64,000 nucleotides of DNA from Nocardiopsis eucommiae (GCA_018388625.1 CP074402.1:5208001-5272000); one strand, 5' to 3'; numbered from the stretch's first letter, positions 44,919 through 53,707 are shown. Notes: a model not told the origin generated them from the letters alone. Numbers and translations: made by a program.

Positions 44919-45931
44919 CACTCCCACCTTCCGGTCGCGATGTCGATGGGGCCGGTGGTCTCCACGTCGGGATCGCGGTCGTCCGCGGGGTCGCGGTGGT
45001 CCTCCAGGGGGTCGTGCAGGACGTCCGCGGGCTCGCGCGGGTCGTTCACGGGGTCGTGCAGGACGTCCGCGGGCTCGCGCGGGTCGTTCACGGGGTCGTG
45101 CAGGACGTCCGCGGGCTCGCGCGGGTCGTTCACGGGGTCGTGCAGGACGTCCGCGGGCTCGCGGTGGGCCTGCACGGGCTGCCCGAGGACGTCCCCAGGG
45201 TCGCCAAGGACGTCCACCGGCTCGCGCGGGTCGTCGTGGGCCGGGGGCTCGGGGACCGCCAGGCTGTGCTGGCGCTCACCGGTCCGCGGCACGGCGTGCT
45301 GGTCATAGGACGTGACGCACAGGCTCAGGCCCTCCAGCGTCAGGTCTCCGCCCTCGCCCCGGATGGTGAGCTCCGCCCCGGGCGAGGCGTTGACGTGCAG
45401 GCGCAGTCCGAACTCCAGGTCCCCGGCCGAGGTGGGGCGGCGGGCGGCGTCACCGGAGCCGAGCGCGGCGGTGAGGAGCTCCATGAGGACCTCCATACCG
45501 GCGCCGGACAGGTCCAGGCGGGCACGGTCGGTGGTGGGTTCGGTGAGCAGCGAGCGGATCTGCTCGGCGCCCGCTCGGCGCCAGTGCGCCGAGGACTCGG
45601 CCGCGTCCCGCAGGCGGGCCTGCTGGGCGCGGTGGTCGCGCACGGGTTCGGGAGGGCGGGTCCCGGGGTGCTCGGTGACGGTGCTGCGGTCGGCCTCGGC
45701 GTGCCACCAGCTGGTGGTGGCCGCGACGGTGTCGTCGACCCGCCCCTCCAGGTGACGGGCGGGGTGCAGGGCGAAGGCCGCTGTGGCCAGCGCCTCGGCG
45801 CGGTCCGGTTCGGCGGCCTCGAACCACGTCGCCAGGCGCAGCAGAGCGGCGCGGCCGTGCCGTGGCACCGGCCGTTCACCGGTGCCCTGTCCGTCGTCCG
45901 CGCGGTCGTCCGCCCACTGGTTGAGTCCCAC
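44918..45931 (-). CDS. N-terminally truncated JetA-like protein (TIGR02677/DUF2397) with a 14-residue repeat tail
   Basis: 337 residues from a GTG at 45931. LLRLATWFEAAEPDRAEALA then AFALHPARHLEG, EPVRDHRAQQARLRDAAESS and LDLSGAGMEVLMELLTAALG match the C-terminal third of DUF2397 proteins (usually ~500 residues). The N-terminal winged-helix and kite-like parts are absent: a stop lies two codons upstream and only 152 bases separate it from another gene. After residue ~220 the protein adds a tail with three exact copies of REPADVLHDPVNDP plus decayed copies. No good ribosome site precedes the GTG. Either a decayed or a shortened JetA. Confidence 0.75.
   Translation of the reverse strand: MGLNQWADDRADDGQGTGERPVPRHGRAALLRLATWFEAAEPDRAEALATAAFALHPARHLEGRVDDTVAATTSWWHAEADRSTVTEHPGTRPPEPVRDHRAQQARLRDAAESSAHWRRAGAEQIRSLLTEPTTDRARLDLSGAGMEVLMELLTAALGSGDAARRPTSAGDLEFGLRLHVNASPGAELTIRGEGGDLTLEGLSLCVTSYDQHAVPRTGERQHSLAVPEPPAHDDPREPVDVLGDPGDVLGQPVQAHREPADVLHDPVNDPREPADVLHDPVNDPREPADVLHDPVNDPREPADVLHDPLEDHRDPADDRDPDVETTGPIDIATGRWE
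45011..45162. repeat. 42-base perfect tandem repeat in the jetA-like gene
   Basis: Three identical 42-base units (starting 45011, 45053, 45095) and a 26-base partial fourth unit, flanked on both sides by degenerate copies. The units are in frame and encode 14 residues each. Perfect identity suggests recent expansion. Confidence 0.95.
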
Positions 45932-46083
45932 AACTCAGCAGACTAGAGACCTCCGGGGCTCGCCACGCCCGGTTCGGCCACCCCGGACCCCGGAGAAACG
46001 CCTTCCGCGCCCGACCTGACCAGCCCGTTCGAGAGTTTTCTCGACTTTGCGAGGATTCGTGGAAGCGGGCGCGGAGTCGAAGC

Positions 46084-46613
46084 TCACGTCGGTTGGTCCC
46101 CGGGGCCCTCCGGAAGGGTGAGGCGTCCGTCGTCCGCGTCGGCCAGGGCGTCCCGTTGTGCCTGGGGCATGTCGTCGTCGTACTCGGTGATCGAGTAGGT
46201 GGAGAAGAACCACAGCCCGTTGACCTCCACCGGGTCCCCGAGTTCCACCTCCACGTCGTAGGGGTCGTCCTGGCAGCCCTGGTCCATGCACCAGGTGCCC
46301 AGGACCTCGCCCTCGCCCCGGGCTCGGGTGTCGCCCCACTCGTCCCACTCCATGTCGGTGAAGGTCGTGGACGCCGTGGCGACGTAGACCTCCGGGCGCT
46401 GGTCCTCGAAGCCCTCCTCGTCGCCGTGCAGGTTGAGGACCTGGATCTCGCCCTGCGCGACGGGTCCGTCGCCGGGCGCCGGTGAGTCCGTGCCGGGGGC
46501 GTCGTCCTGCGCCGTCGGGCGGTCCTCGGGGGCTCCTCCGACTGTCCGCAGGCCGTCAGCAGTGCCAGGACCGTCCCGACCACCAGGGCACGAGCCAGGG
46601 GTGTGGGCTTCAA
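46084..46613 (-). CDS. Acidic lipoprotein of unknown function; one apparent frameshift
   Basis: 176 residues after restoring one base at 46528-46532. Start MKPTPLARALVVGTVLALL with lipobox LLTAC (cysteine ~22). A P/D/T-rich spacer follows, then a folded part with TWCMDQGCQDDPYDVEVELG, whose two cysteines may pair, and LWFFSTYSITEYDDDMP. No known function. It sits between the jetA remnant and the secreted-peptide cluster, same strand. Confidence 0.75.
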
Positions 46614-46661
46614 CCGACCTCCTCAGTTGGGTTCGCGACCATCCTCGTCGCGGAAGGCGGC

Positions 46662-46689
46662 GAGGCCCCCGGCACACGCCGGGGGCCTC
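46662..46689 (-). terminator. Terminator after the secreted-peptide cluster
   Basis: Perfect 12-base GC-rich arms (46662-46673 and 46678-46689) with a four-base loop, 58 bases beyond the last cluster gene. It has no T-run. Confidence 0.65.
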
Positions 46690-46746
46690 GGACCCGCTCT
46701 GTTCCGTCACCGGAGCCCGGAGGCTCCGTCGACCACGCTCAGGTGA

Positions 46747-47055
46747 TCAGTAGCCGTAGCCGTTGTCGTCCTCGTGGCCACGGTCGTGCTCGCCCTCGTC
46801 AGCGCTGTCGTGGCTGACGTTGGTGCTCGCCGGACCGTTGACGCAGTCGCCCGTGGTCTGCGGCGACAGGATCGGCACATTGGCGCCGACCAGGCCGACA
46901 GCCAGCTCGGTGTTGCACAGCTGAATCGGAACCAACTGGAGGTTCTGATTGAACTGCTGGTCGCCACCGTGCGAGGCCGAGGCCGGGGCGGCCGCGAGCA
47001 TCGCGCCGAGCGCGACACCGGCGATCGCCGTGGCGGCGGTGAACCTACGCAGCAT
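46747..47055 (-). CDS. Chaplin/rodlin-like secreted peptide with acidic, histidine-rich tail
   Basis: 102 residues. A Sec signal peptide ends ASA before SHGGDQQFNQNLQLVPIQLC. The mature core has two cysteines and ends LSPQTTGDCVNGPASTN, as in its three neighbours. Unlike them it adds ~22 residues rich in H, D, E, G and Y (HDSADEGEHDRGHEDDNG), which could bind metal or the cell wall. The core spacing VPIQLCN then ~20 residues then C-x-N recalls chaplins, and LSPQTTGDC recalls the LSSPQNQQC motif of rodlins. Chaplins and rodlins coat aerial hyphae and spores. I infer a surface-coat role. Confidence 0.72.
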   Translation of the reverse strand: MLRRFTAATAIAGVALGAMLAAAPASASHGGDQQFNQNLQLVPIQLCNTELAVGLVGANVPILSPQTTGDCVNGPASTNVSHDSADEGEHDRGHEDDNGYGY

Positions 47056-47064
47056 GGACGGCTC

Positions 47065-47310
47065 CTAGTCGATGTTGGTGCTGATCGGGCCGTTGACGCA
47101 GTCGCCCGTGGTCTGCGGCGACAGGATCGGCACGTTGACGCCGGCCAGGAGACCGACGGCCAGCTCGGTGTTGCACAGCTGAACCGGAACCAGCTGCAGG
47201 TTCTGGTTGTACTGCTGGTCGCCACCGTGGGAGGCGGACGCGGGAGCGGCCGCGAGGATGGCGCCGAGAGCGACACCGGCGATGGCGGTGGCAGCGGTGA
47301 ACTTACGCAT
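47065..47310 (-). CDS. Chaplin/rodlin-like secreted peptide
   Basis: 81 residues: signal peptide MRKFTAATAIAGVALGAIL, cleavage after ASA, mature SHGGDQQYNQNLQLVPVQLC, second cysteine in SPQTTGDCVNGPISTNID. Nearly identical to its neighbours, so a recent duplicate. Nine bases separate it from the last gene of the cluster. Confidence 0.75.
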   Translation of the reverse strand: MRKFTAATAIAGVALGAILAAAPASASHGGDQQYNQNLQLVPVQLCNTELAVGLLAGVNVPILSPQTTGDCVNGPISTNID

Positions 47311-47322
47311 TGTGGGGTTCTC

Positions 47323-47577
47323 CTAGTCGATGTTGGTGCTGATCGGGCCGTTGACGCAGTCGCCCGTGGTCTGCGGCGACAGGACCGGGACGTTCACAGC
47401 GACCAGACCGACGGCGGCGCTGGTGTTGCACAGCTGGACCGGGATGGCCTGGAGGTTCTGGTTGTACTGCTGGTCGCCACCGTGGGAACCGTGGGAAGCG
47501 GAGGCCGGGGTGGCGGCCAGAACGGCAGAGAAAGCAGCACCAGCGACGAGGCCGGCAACGCCGAGCTTACGCAGCAT
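47323..47577 (-). CDS. Chaplin/rodlin-like secreted peptide
   Basis: 84 residues with the same plan: MLRKLGVAGLVAGAAFSAVL signal, mature SHGSHGGDQQYNQNLQAIPV, two cysteines, end VNGPISTNID. It differs by a doubled SHG at the mature N-terminus. Twelve bases before the next gene, so one operon. Confidence 0.75.
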   Translation of the reverse strand: MLRKLGVAGLVAGAAFSAVLAATPASASHGSHGGDQQYNQNLQAIPVQLCNTSAAVGLVAVNVPVLSPQTTGDCVNGPISTNID

Positions 47578-47633
47578 TGAATTACCCTTCAGAAAAGTTT
47601 GAGATATGCTCTCGGTCGAACCGATTGCCGGAA

Positions 47634-47879
47634 CTAGCTGATGTTGGTGCCGATGGGCCCGTTCACGCAGTCGCCCGTGGTCTGCGGCGACAGGATCGGG
47701 ATGGTCACGGCGACCAGGCCGACGCTGCCCGTCAGGTTGCAGGACTGGATCGGGACGAGCTGCAGGTTCTGGTTGAACTGCTGGTCACCACCGTGGGAGG
47801 CGGAGGCCGGAGCACCCATGAGGAGCGCGCCCATCGCGGCACCAGCGACCAGGCCAGCAGCGGTCAGCTTCTTGATCAT
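47634..47879 (-). CDS. Chaplin/rodlin-like secreted peptide, first gene of the cluster
   Basis: 81 residues: MIKKLTAAGLVAGAAMGALL signal, mature SHGGDQQFNQNLQLVPIQSC, end CVNGPIGTNIS. The most diverged of the four in its middle (NLTGSVGLVAVTIP). A 56-base gap precedes the next gene. Upstream, 47880-48354 is a 475-base, comparatively AT-rich region between divergent genes; it should hold the cluster promoter but I see no gene. Confidence 0.75.
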   Translation of the reverse strand: MIKKLTAAGLVAGAAMGALLMGAPASASHGGDQQFNQNLQLVPIQSCNLTGSVGLVAVTIPILSPQTTGDCVNGPIGTNIS

Positions 47880-48354
47880 GTTTCCCCGAGAATTCAAGCG
47901 AGGCATTGACAGAAAAAGACGCAGGCGCTTTTGCACCTGTGTCGCGGTGGACTGAGGCAATCATCATCCGCCCCCGATTTTTGTCAACGCCGAAACTCGG
48001 TCAGCCAATTGTCCAGATTGCCGGGTGCGCTCTTTTTGCCCTTGAATACAAAAGGGACGATCCAGTGATTTATCGCCACGCTTCGACCCTGCCGCAACGA
48101 TCAAAGATCACACAGAGTGATCGAAGCGCACCCGGAGCGTGACCGTCTCGCAACCGCCCGAATCACCCGAGTCGCCATGAAGCGTGCCGCCGGACCCTCG
48201 CTTGGCCTGCGCCCCCAAACGGGCGGGCGGGGGCATCGGGGCACCACCGCCGGGCGGCGTGTCCGTCAATTCGCGCGTGAGGCTCCGGAGCGAGCCGAAC
48301 ACAACGAACTGTCCGATTCGACCCTTATCGGTGGACTTCTCTAGGGTCGACGTC

Positions 48355-49459
48355 GTGGACGAGACCTTGACCAAGATCCTTGACCTTCAGAAGCAGTGGA
48401 CCGCCAAGAACACCGAGGCGATGAAGACCCGCGGGGTCCTGGTCCGTAGGACGCTGGCGGACCAGCTTCGTCAGCACGTCGCGGGCTTGGCGAGCGCTCT
48501 GGGCGTACCCCTTCCGACGTAGGCGTGGAGGGACGCGACGGCACCGGGCTGAAGACGGAGGTGCCGTGGACTCGCGTCTACCTCCCGGAACGTTCTCCGC
48601 ACGCCACGGAAGGTTGGTACTTGGTCTACCTCTTCAGTGCCAAGGGGGACCGTGTCTACCTTTCCTTGAGCCAGGGCACCAGCCGCTGGACAGGGGCGGA
48701 GTTCTCGCCGCGTGGCCACGACGAACTCGCCAAGCGCGTGGCATGGGCTCGCCCCCTCTTGAAAGAGCTCTGCCTCCAACGCGACGACCTCGTCGAAGAC
48801 ATCGATCTCCAATCAGTGAAGTCGAAGGTGGCCCCTGGGTACGCGGCGGGCAACGTGATCGCGATCGAGTACGACCGCCACGACATGCCCCCTGAGCGCG
48901 CTCTGATCGAAGACCTGCTGTACATGGCCGCTCTACTTCGTGCCATCCACCATGGTGAGGACACGGCCTCCCACATTCCGGGAGACGCTCCCCCGAGGTG
49001 TTGGACGCCGCCGACGCGGCCGCCACGACCGCTGGCCGTCGGAGGAAGTCCGGCAAGGGCCAAGGCTTCCGACTGAGCGCACCTGATCGACGGGCGCTGG
49101 AGTCGCACAGCGTCGGCATGGCCACCGCCTACTTCGAAGCCGACGAGTGGGCGGTCAAGGACGTCGGGGCGAAGGAGTCCTACGACCTACTGTTGACGCG
49201 AGGAGACGAACGCCTACACGTGGAAGTGAAAGGGACTACCTCCGAAGGCGCCCAAGTGATCCTCACGCGCGCCGAGGTCGAGAGACAGCGCGAACTCGCC
49301 CCAGCGAACGCACTCGTGGTCGTCCACTCGATCGACCTGGATCGGAGCGCCTCACCACCCGTCGCGAGTGGGGGCGTGCTGCACTGCACCTCCCCATGGC
49401 GGATCGCGGAGGAGGACCTCACCGTCGTCTCGTACGTCTACCGGCCGGGTGGGACGTAG
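48355..49459 (+). CDS. MrcB_N (DUF3578) plus DUF3883 protein, putative restriction-type factor; two apparent frameshifts
   Basis: Restoring a base at 48508-48511 and 48990-48994 gives 368 residues from GTG 48355. Residues ~1-190 resemble the MrcB-like N-terminal domain (DUF3578): VEGRDGTGLKTEVPWTRVYL and YLVYLFSAKGDRVYLSLSQG. Residues ~230-340 match DUF3883 (NOV_C): MATAYFEADEWAVKDVGAKE, then YDLLLTRGDERLHVEVKGTT. The D and E-x-K of this segment are the spacing of a PD-(D/E)XK nuclease. Such proteins occur as modification-dependent restriction factors, often with McrBC-like NTPases; none is adjacent here. It stands alone beside tRNA-Tyr, a common insertion site. Function inferred. Confidence 0.75.
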
Positions 49460-49596
49460 GGGTAGAAGCCTGGCAGCACCCGTTCCAGCAGTCGGAGGAA
49501 CTCAGCTGCGGGGCGCCAAGCGGCCGAACGGCGAACACGCTAGAGAATCGATCTGAGGGGTGTTCCACGGCTGTTCCGTGAACGACCGGGAACGCG

Positions 49597-49640
49597 AAAG
49601 ACCCCGATGCTCAGCTTCAACGCTGGTCATCGGGGTCTTT
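49597..49640. terminator. Bidirectional terminator between the DUF3883 gene and tRNA-Tyr
   Basis: Arms 49597-49609 and 49628-49640 pair perfectly, with an A-run before and a T-run after. It serves the plus-strand restriction-like gene and the minus-strand tRNA. Confidence 0.9.
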
Positions 49641-49648
49641 TCCCAGTG

Positions 49649-49730
49649 TGGCGGGTGAAGGATTCGAACCTTCGAAGGCAAAGCCGACGGATTTACAGTC
49701 CGCTCCCATTGGCCGCTCGGGCAACCCGCC
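49649..49730 (-). tRNA. tRNA-Tyr (anticodon GTA)
   Basis: 82 bases with a long variable arm: acceptor GGCGGGT/ACCCGCC, anticodon stem CGGA/TCCG with loop CTGTAAA, T arm GGTTCGAATCC. No encoded CCA. Confidence 0.94.
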
Positions 49731-49951
49731 TGGGCTGCTGCGACGCCGTGGCGTCGCCGCGCAGGAACGACAATAGCGGATGATGGGCCCGAACCTGAAA
49801 TCGTTTGCCGGGCGCGCCCCCGCGGGCTCGTCAGGCGGGGGCCCGCACGGCGCGGCTAAGCTCTGAACCGGCCCGGACCGGGCCGGACGAGACGTACACG
49901 GGCGCCCCAGAGCGTCCGTGACCCATGAGACGTAGCGGGGTGTGAGAGTAC

Positions 49952-50449
49952 GTGGCCGCCGAATCCAGTTTCGACGTGGTGTCCAAGCTCGACCGTCAGG
50001 AGGTCGACAACGCGCTGAACCAGGCGGGCAAGGAACTGTCCCAGCGGTTCGACTTCAAGGGGACGGGGACCACCATCGCCTGGCAGGGCGAGGACGGCAT
50101 CGAGATCAAGAGCGGCTCCGAGGAGCGCGCCCTGGCCGCCCTGGAGGTCTTCAAGGAGAAGCTGGTCAAGCGCAAGCTCTCCCTGAAGATCCTGGACGCG
50201 GCCGAGGAGGCGAAGCCCTCCGGCAAGGAGTACCGCCTCCCGATCAGCCTCAAGGAGGGCATCTCCACCGAGGACGCCAAGAAGATCTCCAAGCTCATCC
50301 GGGACGAGGGCCCCAAGGGCGTCAAGGCCCAGATCCAGGGCGAGGAGCTGCGGGTCAGTTCCAAGAAGAAGGACGACCTCCAGGGCGTCATGAACCTGAT
50401 CAAGGACAAGGACTTCGACCTGGCGCTCCAGTTCGTGAACTACCGCTAG
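49952..50449 (+). CDS. YajQ family nucleotide-binding protein
   Basis: 165 residues from a GTG. SSFDVVSKLDRQEVDNALNQ, SQRFDFKGT and the C-terminal VMNLIKDKDFDLALQFVNYR are family signatures. YajQ-like proteins bind RNA or cyclic di-GMP in other bacteria; the role here is not known. No operon partner. Confidence 0.93.
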   Translation: MAAESSFDVVSKLDRQEVDNALNQAGKELSQRFDFKGTGTTIAWQGEDGIEIKSGSEERALAALEVFKEKLVKRKLSLKILDAAEEAKPSGKEYRLPISLKEGISTEDAKKISKLIRDEGPKGVKAQIQGEELRVSSKKKDDLQGVMNLIKDKDFDLALQFVNYR

Positions 50450-50459
50450 GCACCGTCGA

Positions 50460-50501
50460 ACGGCCGTCCTCCCCGCCTCCCCGGCAGGGGCGGGCGGCCG
50501 T
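50460..50501. terminator. Terminator between convergent yajQ-like and htpX-like genes
   Basis: ACGGCCG (50460-50466) pairs with CGGCCGT (50495-50501), with a further GC-rich inner stem. It fills the short gap between two convergent genes. Confidence 0.65.
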
Positions 50502-50506
50502 CGCGT

Positions 50507-51367
50507 TCAGCCCAGGTCCCACCTGCGGCGCAGTTCACGGAGGCGCCGCACCCGCTCCTCCACCGGCGGGTGGGCGGCGAACAGGCGGCCCACGCCCCCG
50601 GGGAAGGGGTTGGTCGTCATCAGGTGCGAGGCGGCCAGGAGGGCGCGTTCGCGGGGCAGCGGGTAGTCGCGGTTCCCGGCCTCCAGCTTGAGCAGCGCGT
50701 CGGCCAGCCCCAGGGGGTCACCGGTGATCTCCGCCGCCCGCTCGTCGGCCCGGAACTCGCGCGCCCTCCCCACGCCGAAGTAGACGACCATCGCCGCCAG
50801 CGGGGCGAGCACCACCATCATCAGGCCACCCAGCAGGTTGGGCAGGTCCGTCTCCTCGGAGTCCCCGAGCGGGATCAGGAACGAGACCGCGGTCAGGGCG
50901 GTGATGAGCGCGGTCAGCGTCGCCGCCACCGAACTGATCAGGGTGTCGTGCGCGCGGATGTGCGCCAGTTCGTGGGCGAGGACCCCGCGCAGCTCGCGTT
51001 CGTCGAGGGCGCGCAACAGGCCGGTCGTGCAGCACAGGGCGGCACGGCGGGGGCTGTTACCGGTCGCGAAGGCGTTGGGTGAGCGCACCGGGGACAGGTA
51101 GAGCCGGGGCATGGGCTGCCGGGCGGCCGTGGCCAGCTCCCGCACCATCCGGTAGAGCTCGGGGCGTTCGATCTCGCTGACCGGGCGGGCCCGCATCGCA
51201 CGGAGCGCCAGGGAGTTCCCGAACAGGTAGACGAGGATCCCCGCGCAGGCCACCAGAGCCACGGACGCCTGGAGACCCTTCTCCGCGCCGCACAGCCAGC
51301 CGACGACGACGGCGAGCGCCGAGACCCCGGCGAACAGGCCGACCGCGCGGATCGCGTTGACGTGCAC
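50507..51367 (-). CDS. HtpX-like M48 zinc metalloprotease
   Basis: 286 residues from the GTG at 51367, which follows GAAGGAGG; the open frame goes further but this start is clearly best. Two N-terminal membrane helices, then YLSPVRSPNAFATGNSPRRA, the zinc motif HELAH in VLAHELAHIRAHDTLISS, two more hydrophobic segments and FRADERAAEITGDP with the third zinc ligand. Membrane protein quality-control protease family. Confidence 0.92.
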   Translation of the reverse strand: MHVNAIRAVGLFAGVSALAVVVGWLCGAEKGLQASVALVACAGILVYLFGNSLALRAMRARPVSEIERPELYRMVRELATAARQPMPRLYLSPVRSPNAFATGNSPRRAALCCTTGLLRALDERELRGVLAHELAHIRAHDTLISSVAATLTALITALTAVSFLIPLGDSEETDLPNLLGGLMMVVLAPLAAMVVYFGVGRAREFRADERAAEITGDPLGLADALLKLEAGNRDYPLPRERALLAASHLMTTNPFPGGVGRLFAAHPPVEERVRRLRELRRRWDLG

Positions 51368-51558
51368 GCGCCCTCCTTCCGCTGTTCGCCGCTGCCCGGC
51401 TCCGGATGCGTACATGTGACGAACGTGCGGGTCCGCGTCTTGCGTTCCCCATGTGACCAGCTGTCGGTCACATCCCGCTTCCAACCCCGATTCGGAGGGG
51501 TTGTGACAATGGCCACCCACCCCGTCGCGGCCTCGGGACGACGACCTATAGTGCGAGC

Positions 51559-51837
51559 GTGGCCCTTGTCACTCCGAACACCACGGGGACGGGACGGCGC
51601 TCCGACGGGGCGGGCGTCCCCTTCGAGGTGATCGGGGGCCGAGTCGTCGGAGGCGCGAGCCGAGGTCGGCACGGTCGCGGACCGAGACCGCCGAAACACC
51701 ACCCGGGGTTGGCGCACCCAGGGCGTGTGGGGGCCACGCCGTCCTCCTGCCCCCGATCCAGGCACCCGGCCAGTGACGGTGAGGTTCGGCCGGGGGTAGA
51801 CACCACAGCGCCGCCGCCCGTCACGACCGGCGGCTGA
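51559..51837 (+). CDS. Doubtful small ORF behind a -10-like box
   Basis: The 491 bases 51368-51858 between htpX and korA hold no clear gene. A 92-residue frame starts at a GTG six bases after TATAGT (51547-51552), the spacing of a leaderless start. The product (MALVTPNTTGTGRRSDGAGV...) is basic, Pro/Gly-rich and unlike any family I know. The TATAGT may simply be the korAB promoter. Confidence 0.2.
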   Translation: MALVTPNTTGTGRRSDGAGVPFEVIGGRVVGGASRGRHGRGPRPPKHHPGLAHPGRVGATPSSCPRSRHPASDGEVRPGVDTTAPPPVTTGG

Positions 51838-51858
51838 CCAAGGAGGTCTTCGATCTCA

Positions 51859-53707
51859 GTGGCCAAACAGACCGAGCAGCTCGACCGGGTCATCATCCGG
51901 TTCGCCGGGGACTCCGGCGACGGGATGCAGTTGACCGGTGACCGCTTCACCCAGGAGACAGCGTCGTTCGGCAACGACCTCTCGACCCTGCCGAACTTCC
52001 CCGCCGAGATCCGTGCCCCCGCCGGGACCCTCCCCGGCGTCTCCAGCTTCCAGCTCCACTTCGCCGACCACGACATCATGACTCCGGGCGACGCCCCCGA
52101 CGTGCTGGTGGCGATGAACCCCGCCGCGTTGAAGGCCAACCTCGGTGACCTGCCCCGGGGCGCGACCGTCATCGTCAACACCGACGAGTTCACCAAGCGC
52201 AGCCTGGCCAGGGTCGGCTACGCGGTCGACCCGCTCACCGACGGCACCCTGGACGGGTTCCACGTGAGCGCGGTGGGCCTCACCTCGATGACGGTGGCCG
52301 CCCTGGAGGGGTCCGGCCTGTCCAAGAAGGACGCACAGCGCGCGAAGAACATGTTCGCGCTGGGGCTGTTGTCCTGGATGTACAACCGGCCGACGGAGGG
52401 CACGACCTCGTTCCTGAGGTCGAAGTTCGCCAGCAAGCCGGACATCCTCGCCGCCAACCTGACGGCGTTCCGGGCCGGGTGGAACTTCGGGGAGACCACG
52501 GAGGACTTCGCGGTCTCCTACGAGATCAAGCCCGCGAAGCTCCCCCGGGCACCTACCGCAACATCACCGGGAACCTGGCCACCGCCTACGGGCTGATCGC
52601 CGGGTCGCGGCGGTCGGGGCTGCCCCTGTTCCTGGGGTCGTACCCGATCACCCCGGCCTCCGACATCCTGCACGAGCTCTCCCGGCACAAGCGGTTCGGC
52701 GTGCGCACGTTCCAGGCGGAGGACGAGATCGCGGGGGTCGGCGCGGCCATCGGGGCCTCGTTCGGCGGCTCCCTCGGTGTGACGACCACCTCCGGCCCGG
52801 GCATGGTGCTCAAGCAGGAGGCCCTCGGGTTGGCGGTCATGACCGAGCTCCCGCTGGTCGTCGTGGACGTGCAGCGCGCCGGGCCCAGCACCGGCATGCC
52901 CACCAAGACCGAGCAGACGGACCTCCTGATGGCGCTGTACGGGCGCAACGGCGAGTCCCCCGTGCCGGTCGTGGCCCCCTCCTCCCCGCCGACTGCTTCG
53001 ACGCGGCGCTGGAGGCGGTCCGGCTGGCGGTGCGGTACCGGACCCCGGTGATCGTGCTCTCCGACGGCTACCTGGCCAACGGCTCGGAGCCCTGGCGGCT
53101 GCCCGAGGTGGCGGAACTGCCGGTGATCGACCCCGGCTTCGCCACGGAGCCCAACGGACCGGACGGGGAGTTCCTGCCGTACCTGCGTGACGAGGACACC
53201 CTGGCCCGCCCGTGGGCGGTGCCGGGCACGGCGGGCCTGGAGCACCGGATCGGGGGGATCGAGAAGCACGCGCGGACCGGCGACATCTCGTACACGCCGG
53301 ACAACCACGACCTCATGGTCCGCACCCGGCAGGCGAAGGTGGACGCCATCGCCAGGGACATCCCCGAACTGGAGGTGTCCGACCCCACGGGCGACGCGGA
53401 CGTGCTCGTGCTGGGCTGGGGCGGCACCTACGGGTCGATCACCGCGGCCGTGCGCCGGATCCGGCGTTCGGGAGGCCGGGTCGCCCAGGCGCACCTGCGC
53501 CACCTCAACCCCTTCCCGGCCAACCTCGGTGCGGTGCTGCGGAGCTACGACCGGGTCGTGGTCCCGGAGATCAACCTGGGCCAGCTGTCGCTGCTGCTGC
53601 GCGGCCGGTTCCTGGTGGACGTCATCGGATACAACAAGGTCCGCGGCCTGCCGTTCAAGGCGGAGGAGCTCGCGGACGTGCTGCGGGAGGTCATCGACCG
53701 TGACTGA
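51859..53707 (+). CDS. korA: 2-oxoacid:ferredoxin oxidoreductase, fused gamma-alpha subunit; two apparent frameshifts
   Basis: With a base restored at 52542-52546 and 52985-52988, 616 residues from GTG 51859 (AAGGAGGTC upstream). Residues ~1-190 are the gamma domain (RVIIRFAGDSGDGMQLTGDR); then the alpha pyrimidine-binding domain (GSYPITPASDILHELSRH, FQAEDEIAGVGAAIGASFGG) and domain II (GWGGTYGSITAAVRRIR). With KorB it converts 2-oxoglutarate, or another 2-oxoacid, and CoA to the acyl-CoA with reduced ferredoxin, a known route in actinobacteria. korA and korB overlap by eight bases. Confidence 0.92.

Noticed and set aside
45011..45162. CRISPR array
   Set aside because: The 42-base units are directly adjacent with no spacers, are in frame in a coding region and there are no cas genes.
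46614..46746. The missing N-terminal part of JetA lying further upstream in another frame
   Set aside because: Upstream of 45931 there are 152 bases, then a lipoprotein gene, a terminator and the peptide cluster; no segment in any frame resembles the DUF2397 N-terminus.
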